Of a stretch of DNA of 64,000 nt, positions 50,907 through 58,625 are shown piece after piece; the stretch's first letter is position 1, and every line of letters begins with the position of its first letter. The position numbers were made by a program, and so were the translations under genes. The stretch is from Streptomyces sp. HUAS CB01. GTDB taxonomy: Bacteria; Actinomycetota; Actinomycetes; Streptomycetales; Streptomycetaceae. The DNA lies in contig NZ_CP129137.1 of assembly GCF_030406905.1 (NCBI RefSeq), positions 3,395,001-3,459,000 of the forward strand, read 5' to 3'. The notes under the pieces were generated by a model, which was given only the letters and a program-made list of their open reading frames with translations, did no database searches and had not been told where the DNA came from.

Positions 50907-53870
50907 ATGCACCGCGAGGACGGGCCCTCCGCACAGCCACACATTCCGGAGCCGCGGACTCCGGACCCGTCGGACAGCGACGGGCACCTGCGCTTCAGCG
51001 TGCTCGGACCCGTCCGCGCCTGGCGATCCGCACAGGCACTCCCCTCCGGATCACCCCAGCAGCGCGCCCTCCTCGCCGCCCTCCTCCTCCGCGAGGGCCG
51101 CACCGCCACCGCCGCCGAACTCATCGACGCCATCTGGGGCGAGGACCCGCCCTCCCAGGCCCTCGCCGCCGTACGCACCTACGCCTCACGCCTCCGCAAG
51201 ATCCTCGACCCCGGCGTCCTCGTCAGCGAATCCGGCGGCTACGCCGTCCGCATCCCCGCCGACGCCCTCGACCTCCAGGTCGCCCAGGAGCTCGTCGCCG
51301 AAGCCGAGAAGGCCCGCGCCGGCGGCGACCGCTGCCAGGCCCGCGTCCTCATCAACAAGTCCCTCGGACTCTGGGACGGCGAACCCCTCGCCTCCGTACC
51401 CGGCCCCTACGCCGAGACCCAGCGCGCCCGCCTCGAGGAATGGCACCTCCAACTCCTCGAGACCCGCCTCGAACTCGACCTCGACGTCGGCTGCCACGCC
51501 GAAGCCGTCTCCGAACTCACCGCCCTCACCGCCGCACACCCCCTGCGCGAACGCCTGCGCGAACTCCTCATGCTCGCCCTCTACCGCAGCGGACGCCAGG
51601 CCGAGGCCCTCGCCGTCTACGCCGACACCCGACGCCTCCTCGCCGACGAACTCGGCGTCGACCCCCGCCCCGAACTCTCCGCCCTCCAGCAGCGCATCCT
51701 CCAGGCCGACACCGAACTCGCGCGCCCCGCCGAACAACCCGCACCCACAGCGCCGCAGCCCGCCCGGCCGGCACAACTCCCCGCCACCGTGCCCGACTTC
51801 ACCGGCCGCGCCGCCTTCGTCCGCGAACTCGGACACCGCCTCGGCTCCGCCGACGGCACCGTCATGGCCGTCTCCGCCCTCGCCGGCATAGGCGGCGTCG
51901 GCAAGACCACCCTCGCCGTCCACGTCGCCCACGAAGCCAAACCCCACTTCCCCGACGGACAGCTCTACGTCGACCTCCAGGGCGCCGGCCACCGCGCCGC
52001 CGAACCCGAAACCGTCCTCGGCGCCTTCCTCCGCGCCCTCGGCACCGCCGACACCGCCATCCCCGACACCCTCGACGAACGCGCCGCCCTCTTCCGCTCC
52101 CTCCTCGACGGCCGCCGCATCCTCGTCCTCCTCGACAACGCCCGCGACGCCGCCCAGGTCCGGCCCCTGCTGCCCGGCACCGCCGGCTGCGCCGCCCTCG
52201 TCACCAGCCGCGTCCGCATGGTCGACCTCGCCGGAGCCCACCTCGTCGACCTCGACGTCATGTCCCCCGACGAAGCCCTCCAGCTCTTCACCCGCATCGT
52301 CGGCGAAGAACGCGTCACCGCCGAACGCGAAGCCGCCCTCGACGTCGTCGCCGCCTGCGGCTTCCTGCCCCTCGCCATCCGCATCGCCGCCTCCCGCCTC
52401 GCCGCGCGCCGCACCTGGACCGTCTCCGTCCTCGCCGCCAAACTCGCCGACGAACGCCGCCGCCTCGACGAACTCCAGGCAGGCGACCTCGCCGTCAAAG
52501 CCACCTTCGAACTCGGCTACGGCCAGCTCGAACCCGCCCAGGCCCGTGCCTTCCGCCTCCTGGGCCTCGCCGACGGCCCCGACATCTCCCTCACCGCGGC
52601 AGCCGCCACCCTCGGACTCCCCGAACACGACACCGAGGACCTCCTCGAAGCCCTCGTCGACACCTCACTCCTCGAATCCGCAGCCCACGGCCGCTACCGC
52701 TTCCACGACCTCGTCCGCCTCTACGCGCGTGCATGCGCCGAACGCGACGAACAGCCACCGGCCGAACGCGAGGCCGCCCTGTCCCGGCTGCTGGACTTCT
52801 ACCTCGCCACCACCGCCCGCGTCTTCGCCCTCGAACGCCCCGGCGACCGCCTCGTCGACCACCTCGCCTCCACCGTCTACGAAGGACTCGCCTTCACCGA
52901 CCGCCACGAAGCCCTCGACTGGCTCTACCGCGAGGCCAACTGCCTCCTCGCCTGCGCCCGCCAGTCCTTCGTCGGCACCAGGCTCCGCCGCGCCGTCGAC
53001 CTGCTCTGGGCCGCCAAGGACCTCGCCGAGTCCGGCGCCAACAGCAAGCAGTACGAATCCACGGCACTCGCCGCACGCGACGCCGCACGCACATCCGGCG
53101 ACGCCCACGCCGAGGGACGCGCAAGGACGACACTGACGAGCGTCCACCTCGTGGCGGGACGGTACGACGAGGCCGACGACGAAGCCACCCGGGCCCGCAC
53201 CCTCGCCTCCGGCACCGGCGACCACGCCCCCGTCCCCTGGTCCGACAACGACCGCGGCATCATCGCCATCGTCCAGGAACGCTACGAACAGGCCGAGGAG
53301 CACCTCCTCAAAGCCGTCGAAGGCTTCCGCGCCGACGCCAACCTCGTCGGCGCCGCCAGCGCCCTGTGCAACCTCTCACGCGTCCACCTCCTCCTCGGCC
53401 GCACCGCCAGCGCCATCGACCTCGCCCAGCAAGGCATCGCCATCTACGACGGCATGGGCATCACCGTCAGGCTCGCCAACGGCCGCTACGCCCTCGGCGT
53501 CGCCCTCACCCACGCCGGACGCCACACGGAAGCCCTGGAACAGTTCGGCGACGCCCTGCGCATGTTCGCCGACGACCGCCAGCGCCTGTGGGAAGGCACC
53601 ACCCACTTCCGCATGGCCGAAGCCCAGCTCAAGGCCCGCAAACCGGCCATCGCCGCCCAGCACGCCGAACAGGCCCTGGCCAACGGCTGCATCGGCGGCG
53701 ACCGCATGCGCGGCAACGTCCTCACCCTCCTCGGCCGCGCCCTCGACGCCCTCGGCCAGACCGACCGCGCACGCGCCTGCTGGCGCGAGGCACTGTCCGT
53801 CTACGAACAACTCGGCGTGTCCGACGCGGACCAGGTACGAGCACTGCTGACGCCTCTCGCCGCCGCCTGA
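50907..53870 (+). CDS. afsR: AfsR, SARP-NB-ARC-TPR global regulator
   Basis: 987 residues, close to the 993 of S. coelicolor AfsR. Order: OmpR-type winged helix (FSVLGPVRAWRSAQALPSG ... TYASRLRKIL), BTAD domain up to about 270, NB-ARC with P-loop GIGGVGKTT at about 328-336, and C-terminal TPRs. AfsR is phosphorylated on Ser/Thr by AfsK, then binds the afsS promoter and recruits RNA polymerase. The gene is followed by the afsS homologue and afsK is present at 60572. Start ATG 50907 with AGGGGG upstream. Confidence 0.95.
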   Translation: MHREDGPSAQPHIPEPRTPDPSDSDGHLRFSVLGPVRAWRSAQALPSGSPQQRALLAALLLREGRTATAAELIDAIWGEDPPSQALAAVRTYASRLRKILDPGVLVSESGGYAVRIPADALDLQVAQELVAEAEKARAGGDRCQARVLINKSLGLWDGEPLASVPGPYAETQRARLEEWHLQLLETRLELDLDVGCHAEAVSELTALTAAHPLRERLRELLMLALYRSGRQAEALAVYADTRRLLADELGVDPRPELSALQQRILQADTELARPAEQPAPTAPQPARPAQLPATVPDFTGRAAFVRELGHRLGSADGTVMAVSALAGIGGVGKTTLAVHVAHEAKPHFPDGQLYVDLQGAGHRAAEPETVLGAFLRALGTADTAIPDTLDERAALFRSLLDGRRILVLLDNARDAAQVRPLLPGTAGCAALVTSRVRMVDLAGAHLVDLDVMSPDEALQLFTRIVGEERVTAEREAALDVVAACGFLPLAIRIAASRLAARRTWTVSVLAAKLADERRRLDELQAGDLAVKATFELGYGQLEPAQARAFRLLGLADGPDISLTAAAATLGLPEHDTEDLLEALVDTSLLESAAHGRYRFHDLVRLYARACAERDEQPPAEREAALSRLLDFYLATTARVFALERPGDRLVDHLASTVYEGLAFTDRHEALDWLYREANCLLACARQSFVGTRLRRAVDLLWAAKDLAESGANSKQYESTALAARDAARTSGDAHAEGRARTTLTSVHLVAGRYDEADDEATRARTLASGTGDHAPVPWSDNDRGIIAIVQERYEQAEEHLLKAVEGFRADANLVGAASALCNLSRVHLLLGRTASAIDLAQQGIAIYDGMGITVRLANGRYALGVALTHAGRHTEALEQFGDALRMFADDRQRLWEGTTHFRMAEAQLKARKPAIAAQHAEQALANGCIGGDRMRGNVLTLLGRALDALGQTDRARACWREALSVYEQLGVSDADQVRALLTPLAAA

Positions 53871-53888
53871 CAGCCCCCCGACCCGCAC

Positions 53889-53910
53889 GTTCAGCGTTTG
53901 TTTATGCCGA
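53889..53910 (+). promoter_or_regulatory. AfsR/PhoP-type direct repeat of the afsS promoter
   Basis: GTTCAGCGTTT and GTTTATGCCGA are two 11-bp units in tandem, the arrangement bound by AfsR and overlapped by PhoP in S. coelicolor. A TACCCA box at 53934-53939 can serve as -10. Confidence 0.6.
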
Positions 53911-53968
53911 CACGGCACTCTCGTACCCATCGGTCCGTCGCGTCGGGGGGCAGACGGGTCACGGGGGA

Positions 53969-54037
53969 CTCACCACTAAGGTGAGCGGTCCCAAGACGCC
54001 CGTTCGGCGACCCACGGGGGAGTCGCCGAACGGGCGT
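53969..54037 (+). promoter_or_regulatory. Two hairpins in the afsS leader
   Basis: A 6-bp stem (CTCACC/GGTGAG, 53969-53985) and a perfect 16-bp stem (53996-54011 with 54022-54037, starting ACGCCCGTTCGGCGAC) lie between the promoter and the ribosome site, the larger ending 36 bp before the ATG. It can act as the afsR terminator or as an attenuator of afsS. Confidence 0.55.
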
Positions 54038-54073
54038 TACCGATCGGATCCGAGACACTTCGGGGAGCAGACG

Positions 54074-54292
54074 ATGAGCGAAGCACAGAAGAACGACGAG
54101 ACCATCACCACGATGGACAACCACGTGCCGGCCCCTCCGAGGGACGGCGGCGCCACCACCCAGGACAACCACGTCCCCGCGCCGCCCAAGGACGGGAAGA
54201 TCACCACGCTCGACAACCACGTGCCGGCCCCGCCGAAGGACGGCGGCATCACCACCATGGACAACCACGTCCCCGCCCCTCCGAAGCCCTGA
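54074..54292 (+). CDS. afsS: AfsS, small activator with four TxxDNHxPxxP repeats
   Basis: 72 residues made almost entirely of four near-identical 16-residue repeats (TTMDNHVPAPPRDGG, TTQDNHVPAPPKDGK, TTLDNHVPAPPKDGG, TTMDNHVPAPPKP). The T-x2-DNH-x-P pattern is that of AfsS, the 63-residue protein encoded downstream of afsR that stimulates actinorhodin and undecylprodigiosin production; its molecular mechanism is unsettled. This copy has four repeats, where I recall three in S. coelicolor. ATG 54074 with GGAG 6 bp upstream. Its own promoter lies before the leader hairpin. Confidence 0.93.
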   Translation: MSEAQKNDETITTMDNHVPAPPRDGGATTQDNHVPAPPKDGKITTLDNHVPAPPKDGGITTMDNHVPAPPKP

Positions 54293-54310
54293 GACCGCAC
54301 ACGACGGGGT

Positions 54311-54349
54311 GCGGCCGCGGCGGCGCGGAGGGGGAGCCGCCGCGGCCGC
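54311..54349. terminator. Bidirectional terminator between afsS and acyl-CoA synthetase
   Basis: GCGGCCGCGGCGGC, 11-base loop, GCCGCCGCGGCCGC: perfect 14-bp stem between the convergent afsS and acyl-CoA synthetase genes. Confidence 0.75.
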
Positions 54350-54356
54350 GGTGCGT

Positions 54357-55928
54357 TCAGCGGGCGTGCGCCTCGGCGCGCGCCCGCAGTTCCGTCTTCA
54401 GCACCTTCCCGCTCGCGTTCCGCGGCAGCTCCACCACGAACTCCACCGACCGCGGCACCTTGTAGTTCGCCATCTCCCGGCGCGACCAGGCGATCAGATC
54501 GTCCGCCGTCAGCGTCGAACCCGCCCGGCGCACCGCGTACGCCTTCCCCACCTCGCCCAGCCGCCCGTCCGGCACGCCGATCACCGCCACGTCCGCGACA
54601 TCCGGGTGCAGACCGAGGAGCCGCTCGATCTCCGCCGGGTACGCGTTGAAGCCGCCCACGATGAACATGTCCTTGATCCGGTCGGTGATCCGCAGATTCC
54701 CCGCCGCGTCGAGGACACCCACGTCGCCCGTGTGCAGCCAGCCGTCCGCGTCGACCGCCTCCGCCGTGGCCACCGGGTCCTCGAAGTACCCCTGCATCAC
54801 GTTGTGCCCGCGCACCAGGATCTCCCCCGGCTCGCCCGGCTCGGCCCGCACCCGCACCTCGGTGCCCGGGATCGCCCGCCCCGACGTCGCCGCGATCGTC
54901 GCCGGATCGTCCCCGCGACGGCACATCGTCACGATGCCCGAAGCCTCCGACAGCCCGTACGCCGTCAGAACCGTCCCGATGCGCAACTCGCGCCGCAGCC
55001 GCTCCACCAGACGCAACGGCACCACCGCCGCACCCGTCACCACCAGCCGCAGCGCCGACAGGTCGTGCGCGTCCCTGGCCGGGTGGTCCAGCAGCGACTG
55101 GTGCAGCGTCGGCGGACCCGGCAGGACCGATATCCGCTCGGACGCGATGTTCGCCAGTACCGTGTCGACGTTGAACACCGGCTGCGGCACCATCGTCGCG
55201 CCCCGCATCAGGCAGGCGATGATCCCGGCCTTGTAGCCGAAGGTGTGGAAGAACGGGTTCACGATCAGATAGCGGTCGCCCTCGCGCAGCCCCGCCAGCT
55301 CGGCCCAGATCGCGTAGCAGCGCAGCGTCTGCGCGTGAGTGATCACCGCACCCTTCGGCGCCCCCGTCGTGCCCGAGGTGAACACGATGTCCGACGGGGC
55401 CGACGGCTCCACCGCGTCCGCCCGCGCCCGCACGAGGGACACCGGCACCGCGTCCCCGCCCGCGAGGAAGTCCTTCCACGTCCGGTAGTCCTCCGGCGCG
55501 CTGTCTCCGAGCACCACCACCTGCTCTAGATACGGCAGTTCCACCTCGGCGCGCCGCAGCGAGGCCACGTACGAGGTGCCGAGGAACGTGCCGGTGATGA
55601 ACAGCAGCTTCGCCCGGGACCGGGCCAGGACGTACGCGGCCTCCGTGCCCTTGAAGCGGGTGTTGAGCGGCACGAGCACCGCGCCGGCCGACACCGCGCC
55701 CAGCGCGGAGACGATCCACTCCAGGGTGTTCGGCGCCCAGACCGCCACCCGGTCCCCCGGCTCCACACCCGCGGCGATACAGGCGGCGGCCGCACGGTCG
55801 ACGCGTTCGCCCAGCTCGGCGTACGTCACCCGGGTACGGCCCTCGGCCACGGCCTCCCGGTCGCCGTGTCGTTCCGCGGCACTCCGCACCAGTCTCGGGA
55901 CGGAGCCCCACTCCAGATCGCCGCGCAT
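54357..55928 (-). CDS. FadD3-like acyl-CoA synthetase of the TCTGACG regulon
   Basis: 523 residues, ANL superfamily. P-loop TSGTTGAPKGAV, A5 motif TAYGLSEASG, TGDVG, and K near the end (NASGKVLK). Several segments match FadD3, which activates the indanedione propanoate of steroid C/D-ring breakdown (INPFFHTFGYKAGI-like, VLPGPPTLHQSLLDHPAR), so a bulky alicyclic acid is a reasonable guess. ATG 55928 has GGGAGG upstream. It is divergent from the Ltp2 operon, with operator site 6 between them. It stands inside the afsS-afsK interval. Confidence 0.88.
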   Translation of the reverse strand: MRGDLEWGSVPRLVRSAAERHGDREAVAEGRTRVTYAELGERVDRAAAACIAAGVEPGDRVAVWAPNTLEWIVSALGAVSAGAVLVPLNTRFKGTEAAYVLARSRAKLLFITGTFLGTSYVASLRRAEVELPYLEQVVVLGDSAPEDYRTWKDFLAGGDAVPVSLVRARADAVEPSAPSDIVFTSGTTGAPKGAVITHAQTLRCYAIWAELAGLREGDRYLIVNPFFHTFGYKAGIIACLMRGATMVPQPVFNVDTVLANIASERISVLPGPPTLHQSLLDHPARDAHDLSALRLVVTGAAVVPLRLVERLRRELRIGTVLTAYGLSEASGIVTMCRRGDDPATIAATSGRAIPGTEVRVRAEPGEPGEILVRGHNVMQGYFEDPVATAEAVDADGWLHTGDVGVLDAAGNLRITDRIKDMFIVGGFNAYPAEIERLLGLHPDVADVAVIGVPDGRLGEVGKAYAVRRAGSTLTADDLIAWSRREMANYKVPRSVEFVVELPRNASGKVLKTELRARAEAHAR

Positions 55929-55973
55929 AGCCCGGACCTCCCGCCGTCGCGTATCGCTTCTCGCACCCCGGTA

Positions 55974-56003
55974 GCTGACTGTCCGTCAGATTAGCTGTAC
56001 CCT
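55974..56003 (+). promoter_or_regulatory. Operator site 6 (imperfect) and leaderless promoter of the Ltp2 operon
   Basis: GCTGACTGTCCGTCAGA (55974-55990), two arm bases off a perfect palindrome. CTGACT (-35), 17 bp, TACCCT (55998-56003, -10), 7 bp, then ATG 56011. Geometry is identical to the amidohydrolase promoter. Confidence 0.7.
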
Positions 56004-56010
56004 CCCCCGC

Positions 56011-57159
56011 ATGGCGACCCTCAAGGACGCGACGGCGATAGCCGGAATCGGACAGACCGCCTTCGCGAAACACCTCCCCGAAACCGAGAAGACCCTGGCC
56101 TGCCGGGCCATCCTCGCCGCACTCGACGACGCCGGTGTGAGCCCCGCCGAGGTGGACGCCTTCGCCTCCTACACGATGGAGGACACCGACGAGGTCGAGA
56201 TCGCCAAGGCGATCGGCGCGGGAGACGTCACCTTCTTCAGCAAGGCCGGCTACGGCGGCGGCGGCTCCTGCGCGACCGTCGCCCACCTCGCCGCGGCCGT
56301 CGCCACCGGCCAGGCGAACGTCGGCATCGCCTGGCGCTCCCGCAAACGCGGCTCCGGGCCGCGCCCCTGGAAGAACACCGCGGCACAACTGCCCACCCCC
56401 GGACAGTGGACCCGGCCCTTCGGACTGCTGCGCCCCGCCGACGAGATCGGCATGCTCACCCGGCGCTACATGCACGAGTACGGCGCCACCCGCGACCACC
56501 TCTTCAACGTCGCCCTCGCCTGCCGCAACCGCGCCAACCAGAACCCGGCCGCGATGATGTACGAGCGGCCGCTGACCCGCGAGATGTACATGACGGCGCG
56601 CTGGATCAGCGAACCCCTGTGCCTCTTCGACAACTGCCTCGAGACGGACGGGGCACTGGCCTGCGTCGTGGTCAGCGCCGAACGCGCCCGCGACTGCCGG
56701 CACCGGCCCGTGTACGTCCACTCCGTCGCCCAGGGCCTGCCGGCCCAGCACCACGGCATGGTCAACTACTGGAACGACGACCCGCTCACCGGCCCGGCCT
56801 GGACCGCGGCCCGGCACCTGTGGAAGACGGCCGACTTCGGCCCGCAGGACGTCGACGTCGCCCAGATCTACGACGCGTTCACCCCGCTGATCCCGCTGTC
56901 GCTGGAGGGATACGGCTTCTGCGGGCGCGGGGAGGGCGGGCCGTTCACCGAGGGGGGCGCCCTGGAGATCGGCGGTCGACTGCCGCTCAACACCGGGGGT
57001 GGCGGGCTCAGCGAGGCGTACGTCCACGGCTTCAACCTGATCAACGAGGGTGTGAAGCAACTGCGCGGTGCCTCCACGGCGCAGGTGCCGGGCGCGTCGA
57101 CATGCCTGGTGACGGCGGGCGAGGGAGTCCCCACTTCGGCGTTGCTTCTGAGGAGTTGA
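56011..57159 (+). CDS. Ltp2-like thiolase-fold aldolase
   Basis: 382 residues, thiolase superfamily but of the lipid-transfer-protein type: TFFSKAGYGGGGSCATVAH, RWISEPLCLFDNCLETDGA, IYDAFTPL, GFCGRGEGGPF, and LPLNTGGGGLSEAYVHG. These match Mycobacterium Ltp2, which with a DUF35 partner cleaves a beta-hydroxyacyl-CoA by retro-aldol reaction during steroid side-chain loss. The DUF35 gene follows immediately, as required. The tyrosine in YDAFTPL and other Ltp2-type residues are present. It begins at ATG 56011, 7 bp behind a TACCCT -10, probably leaderless. The substrate is unlikely to be proven by sequence. Confidence 0.9.
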   Translation: MATLKDATAIAGIGQTAFAKHLPETEKTLACRAILAALDDAGVSPAEVDAFASYTMEDTDEVEIAKAIGAGDVTFFSKAGYGGGGSCATVAHLAAAVATGQANVGIAWRSRKRGSGPRPWKNTAAQLPTPGQWTRPFGLLRPADEIGMLTRRYMHEYGATRDHLFNVALACRNRANQNPAAMMYERPLTREMYMTARWISEPLCLFDNCLETDGALACVVVSAERARDCRHRPVYVHSVAQGLPAQHHGMVNYWNDDPLTGPAWTAARHLWKTADFGPQDVDVAQIYDAFTPLIPLSLEGYGFCGRGEGGPFTEGGALEIGGRLPLNTGGGGLSEAYVHGFNLINEGVKQLRGASTAQVPGASTCLVTAGEGVPTSALLLRS

Positions 57160-57167
57160 ACTGACAG

Positions 57168-57614
57168 ATGACAGATTCTGACACCGCGTATCTGACACCC
57201 GTCATCGACGAGGACGGTGCGCCCTTCTGGGAGTACGCAGCCCGAGGACAACTCCGCGTCCAGGCCTGCGCCTCCTGCGACGAGCTGCGCTTCCCGCCCC
57301 GCCCCTGCTGCCCCCACTGCCAGTCGTTCGGCAGCACCTGGCGCCGTATGAGCGGCCGCGGCCGGATCTGGTCCTACGTCCTGCCCCACCCCCCGCTGCT
57401 TCCCGGCTACGCCGAGCAGGCCCCGTACAACGCGGTCGTCGTCGAGCTCGCGGACGCCCCCCACATCCGGTTGGTCGGCAACGTCGTGGCCGCCGCGGAC
57501 GCCCCGCTGAACTCCGTCGACCCGGTGCGGCTGCGCGTCGGGGCCCCGGTGCGGGTGGCGTTCACGGAGGCCGGCGGCGGGGTGACCGTACCGCGCTGGC
57601 TGCTGGAGCGGTGA
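57168..57614 (+). CDS. DUF35 (zinc ribbon/OB-fold) partner of the Ltp2-like protein
   Basis: 148 residues. CASCDELRFPPRPCCPHC is the zinc ribbon; GRGRIWSYVLPH and YAEQAPYNAVVVELAD begin the OB fold. DUF35 proteins bind the acyl-CoA and are required by Ltp2 for activity in steroid catabolism. AGGAG lies 12 bp before ATG 57168 and only 8 bp separate it from the Ltp2-like gene, so they are one operon with the next gene. Confidence 0.93.
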   Translation: MTDSDTAYLTPVIDEDGAPFWEYAARGQLRVQACASCDELRFPPRPCCPHCQSFGSTWRRMSGRGRIWSYVLPHPPLLPGYAEQAPYNAVVVELADAPHIRLVGNVVAAADAPLNSVDPVRLRVGAPVRVAFTEAGGGVTVPRWLLER

Positions 57615-58393
57615 TGCCGGAGTCCGGTGTGCGCGTGGAGCGGGACAAGGAGACCGGGGTCGCCGTCGTCACCCTCGACCGGCCGGACCGGCACAATGCC
57701 GTCGACCTCGCCATGGCGGAGGAACTGTCGATCGTCTGGCGGGAGTTCCGCTTCGACGACACCGTCCGCGCGGTGGTGGTCACCGGCGCCGGCGGGAAGG
57801 CGTTCTGCACCGGCATCGACCGGTCCGCGGTCGTTCCGCAGCCCGCGTCGCCCTACTCGGTGGACGATCCGCTGGTGCGGATCGGACCGAAGGCGAACGA
57901 CCTGTGGAAACCGGTGATCGCGGCGGTACGCGGGCTGGCGTGCGGCGGCGCGTTCTATCTGCTCGGCGAGGCGGAGTTCCTGGTCGCGGCCGAGGACGCC
58001 GTCTTCTTCGACCCGCACACCACGTACGGCATGGTCAGTGCCTACGAGTCGGTGTACATGGCGATGCGGATGCCGTTCGGGGAGGTGGCCCGCACGGCGC
58101 TGATGGGTACGGCCGAGCGGCTCTCGGCCCGGCGGGCGTACGAGACCGGGCTGGTCAGCGAGGTGACCGCGCCCGGCGAGGAGGTGCCGGCGGCGGTGCG
58201 CTGCGCCGAGGTGATCGCCTCGTACCCGACGGGGGCGGTGCAGGGGACGGTCCGTGCGGTGTGGTCGGCGAAGGAGGCGGTCCGTGCGCAGGCGCTGGCT
58301 CACGCGCCGCAGCTGGTGACGTTGGGGAATCTGCCGCCGGAGCGGCAGGCGGAGCTGTTCGCCGCGCGGCGGCCGGGTTTCCGGTTGCGCTGA
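57614..58393 (+). CDS. Crotonase-family enoyl-CoA hydratase/isomerase
   Basis: 259 residues. NAVDLAMAEELS, GKAFCTGID, GLACGGAFYLLGEAEFLVA and FFDPHTTYGMVSAY; the oxyanion-hole glycines are present. The usual second catalytic Glu is not obvious (DPHTTYG replaces it), so it may be an unusual hydratase or an isomerase. It would add water to an enoyl-CoA to give the beta-hydroxyacyl-CoA that the Ltp2/DUF35 pair cleaves, which makes a compact three-step unit with the acyl-CoA synthetase. ATG 57614 (or GTG 57611) overlaps the DUF35 stop. Confidence 0.85.
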   Translation: MPESGVRVERDKETGVAVVTLDRPDRHNAVDLAMAEELSIVWREFRFDDTVRAVVVTGAGGKAFCTGIDRSAVVPQPASPYSVDDPLVRIGPKANDLWKPVIAAVRGLACGGAFYLLGEAEFLVAAEDAVFFDPHTTYGMVSAYESVYMAMRMPFGEVARTALMGTAERLSARRAYETGLVSEVTAPGEEVPAAVRCAEVIASYPTGAVQGTVRAVWSAKEAVRAQALAHAPQLVTLGNLPPERQAELFAARRPGFRLR

Positions 58394-58625
58394 GACGTGC
58401 CGCTCCGGCGATCGGCTTTGAGCCGCTCCCACTCGTCCCGGGCCATCCCCCGAGTCCTCCGCGTTCCGGCGATGCGGTGCCCCGGTTCTCCGGGCCCCCG
58501 ATCCGATACGCCATGAGCCCCGAAGGCGACGGACGAAATCAAACAACCTTCGGTTCCCATGGCGATCCCAGCCGCGACCTCGCCGTCCGCTCTACCGGCG
58601 GCGCACACCTTCGTGGGCAGAGCGC

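Noticed and set aside
48170..54292. Very long open frame overlapping afsR and afsS in another frame
   Set aside because: High-GC shadow; low-complexity Arg/Pro-rich translation and no family features. Only its last 72 codons, from ATG 54074, are the real afsS.
54074..54292. Multi-core RiPP precursor peptide
   Set aside because: The repeats look like core peptides, but the TxxDNHxP pattern and the position behind afsR identify AfsS, and no modifying enzymes are linked.
57191..57206. Further TCTGAC...CGTCATC palindrome inside the DUF35 gene
   Set aside because: Spacing between the TGAC and GTCA cores is 4 rather than 5, and it is coding; not counted as an operator.
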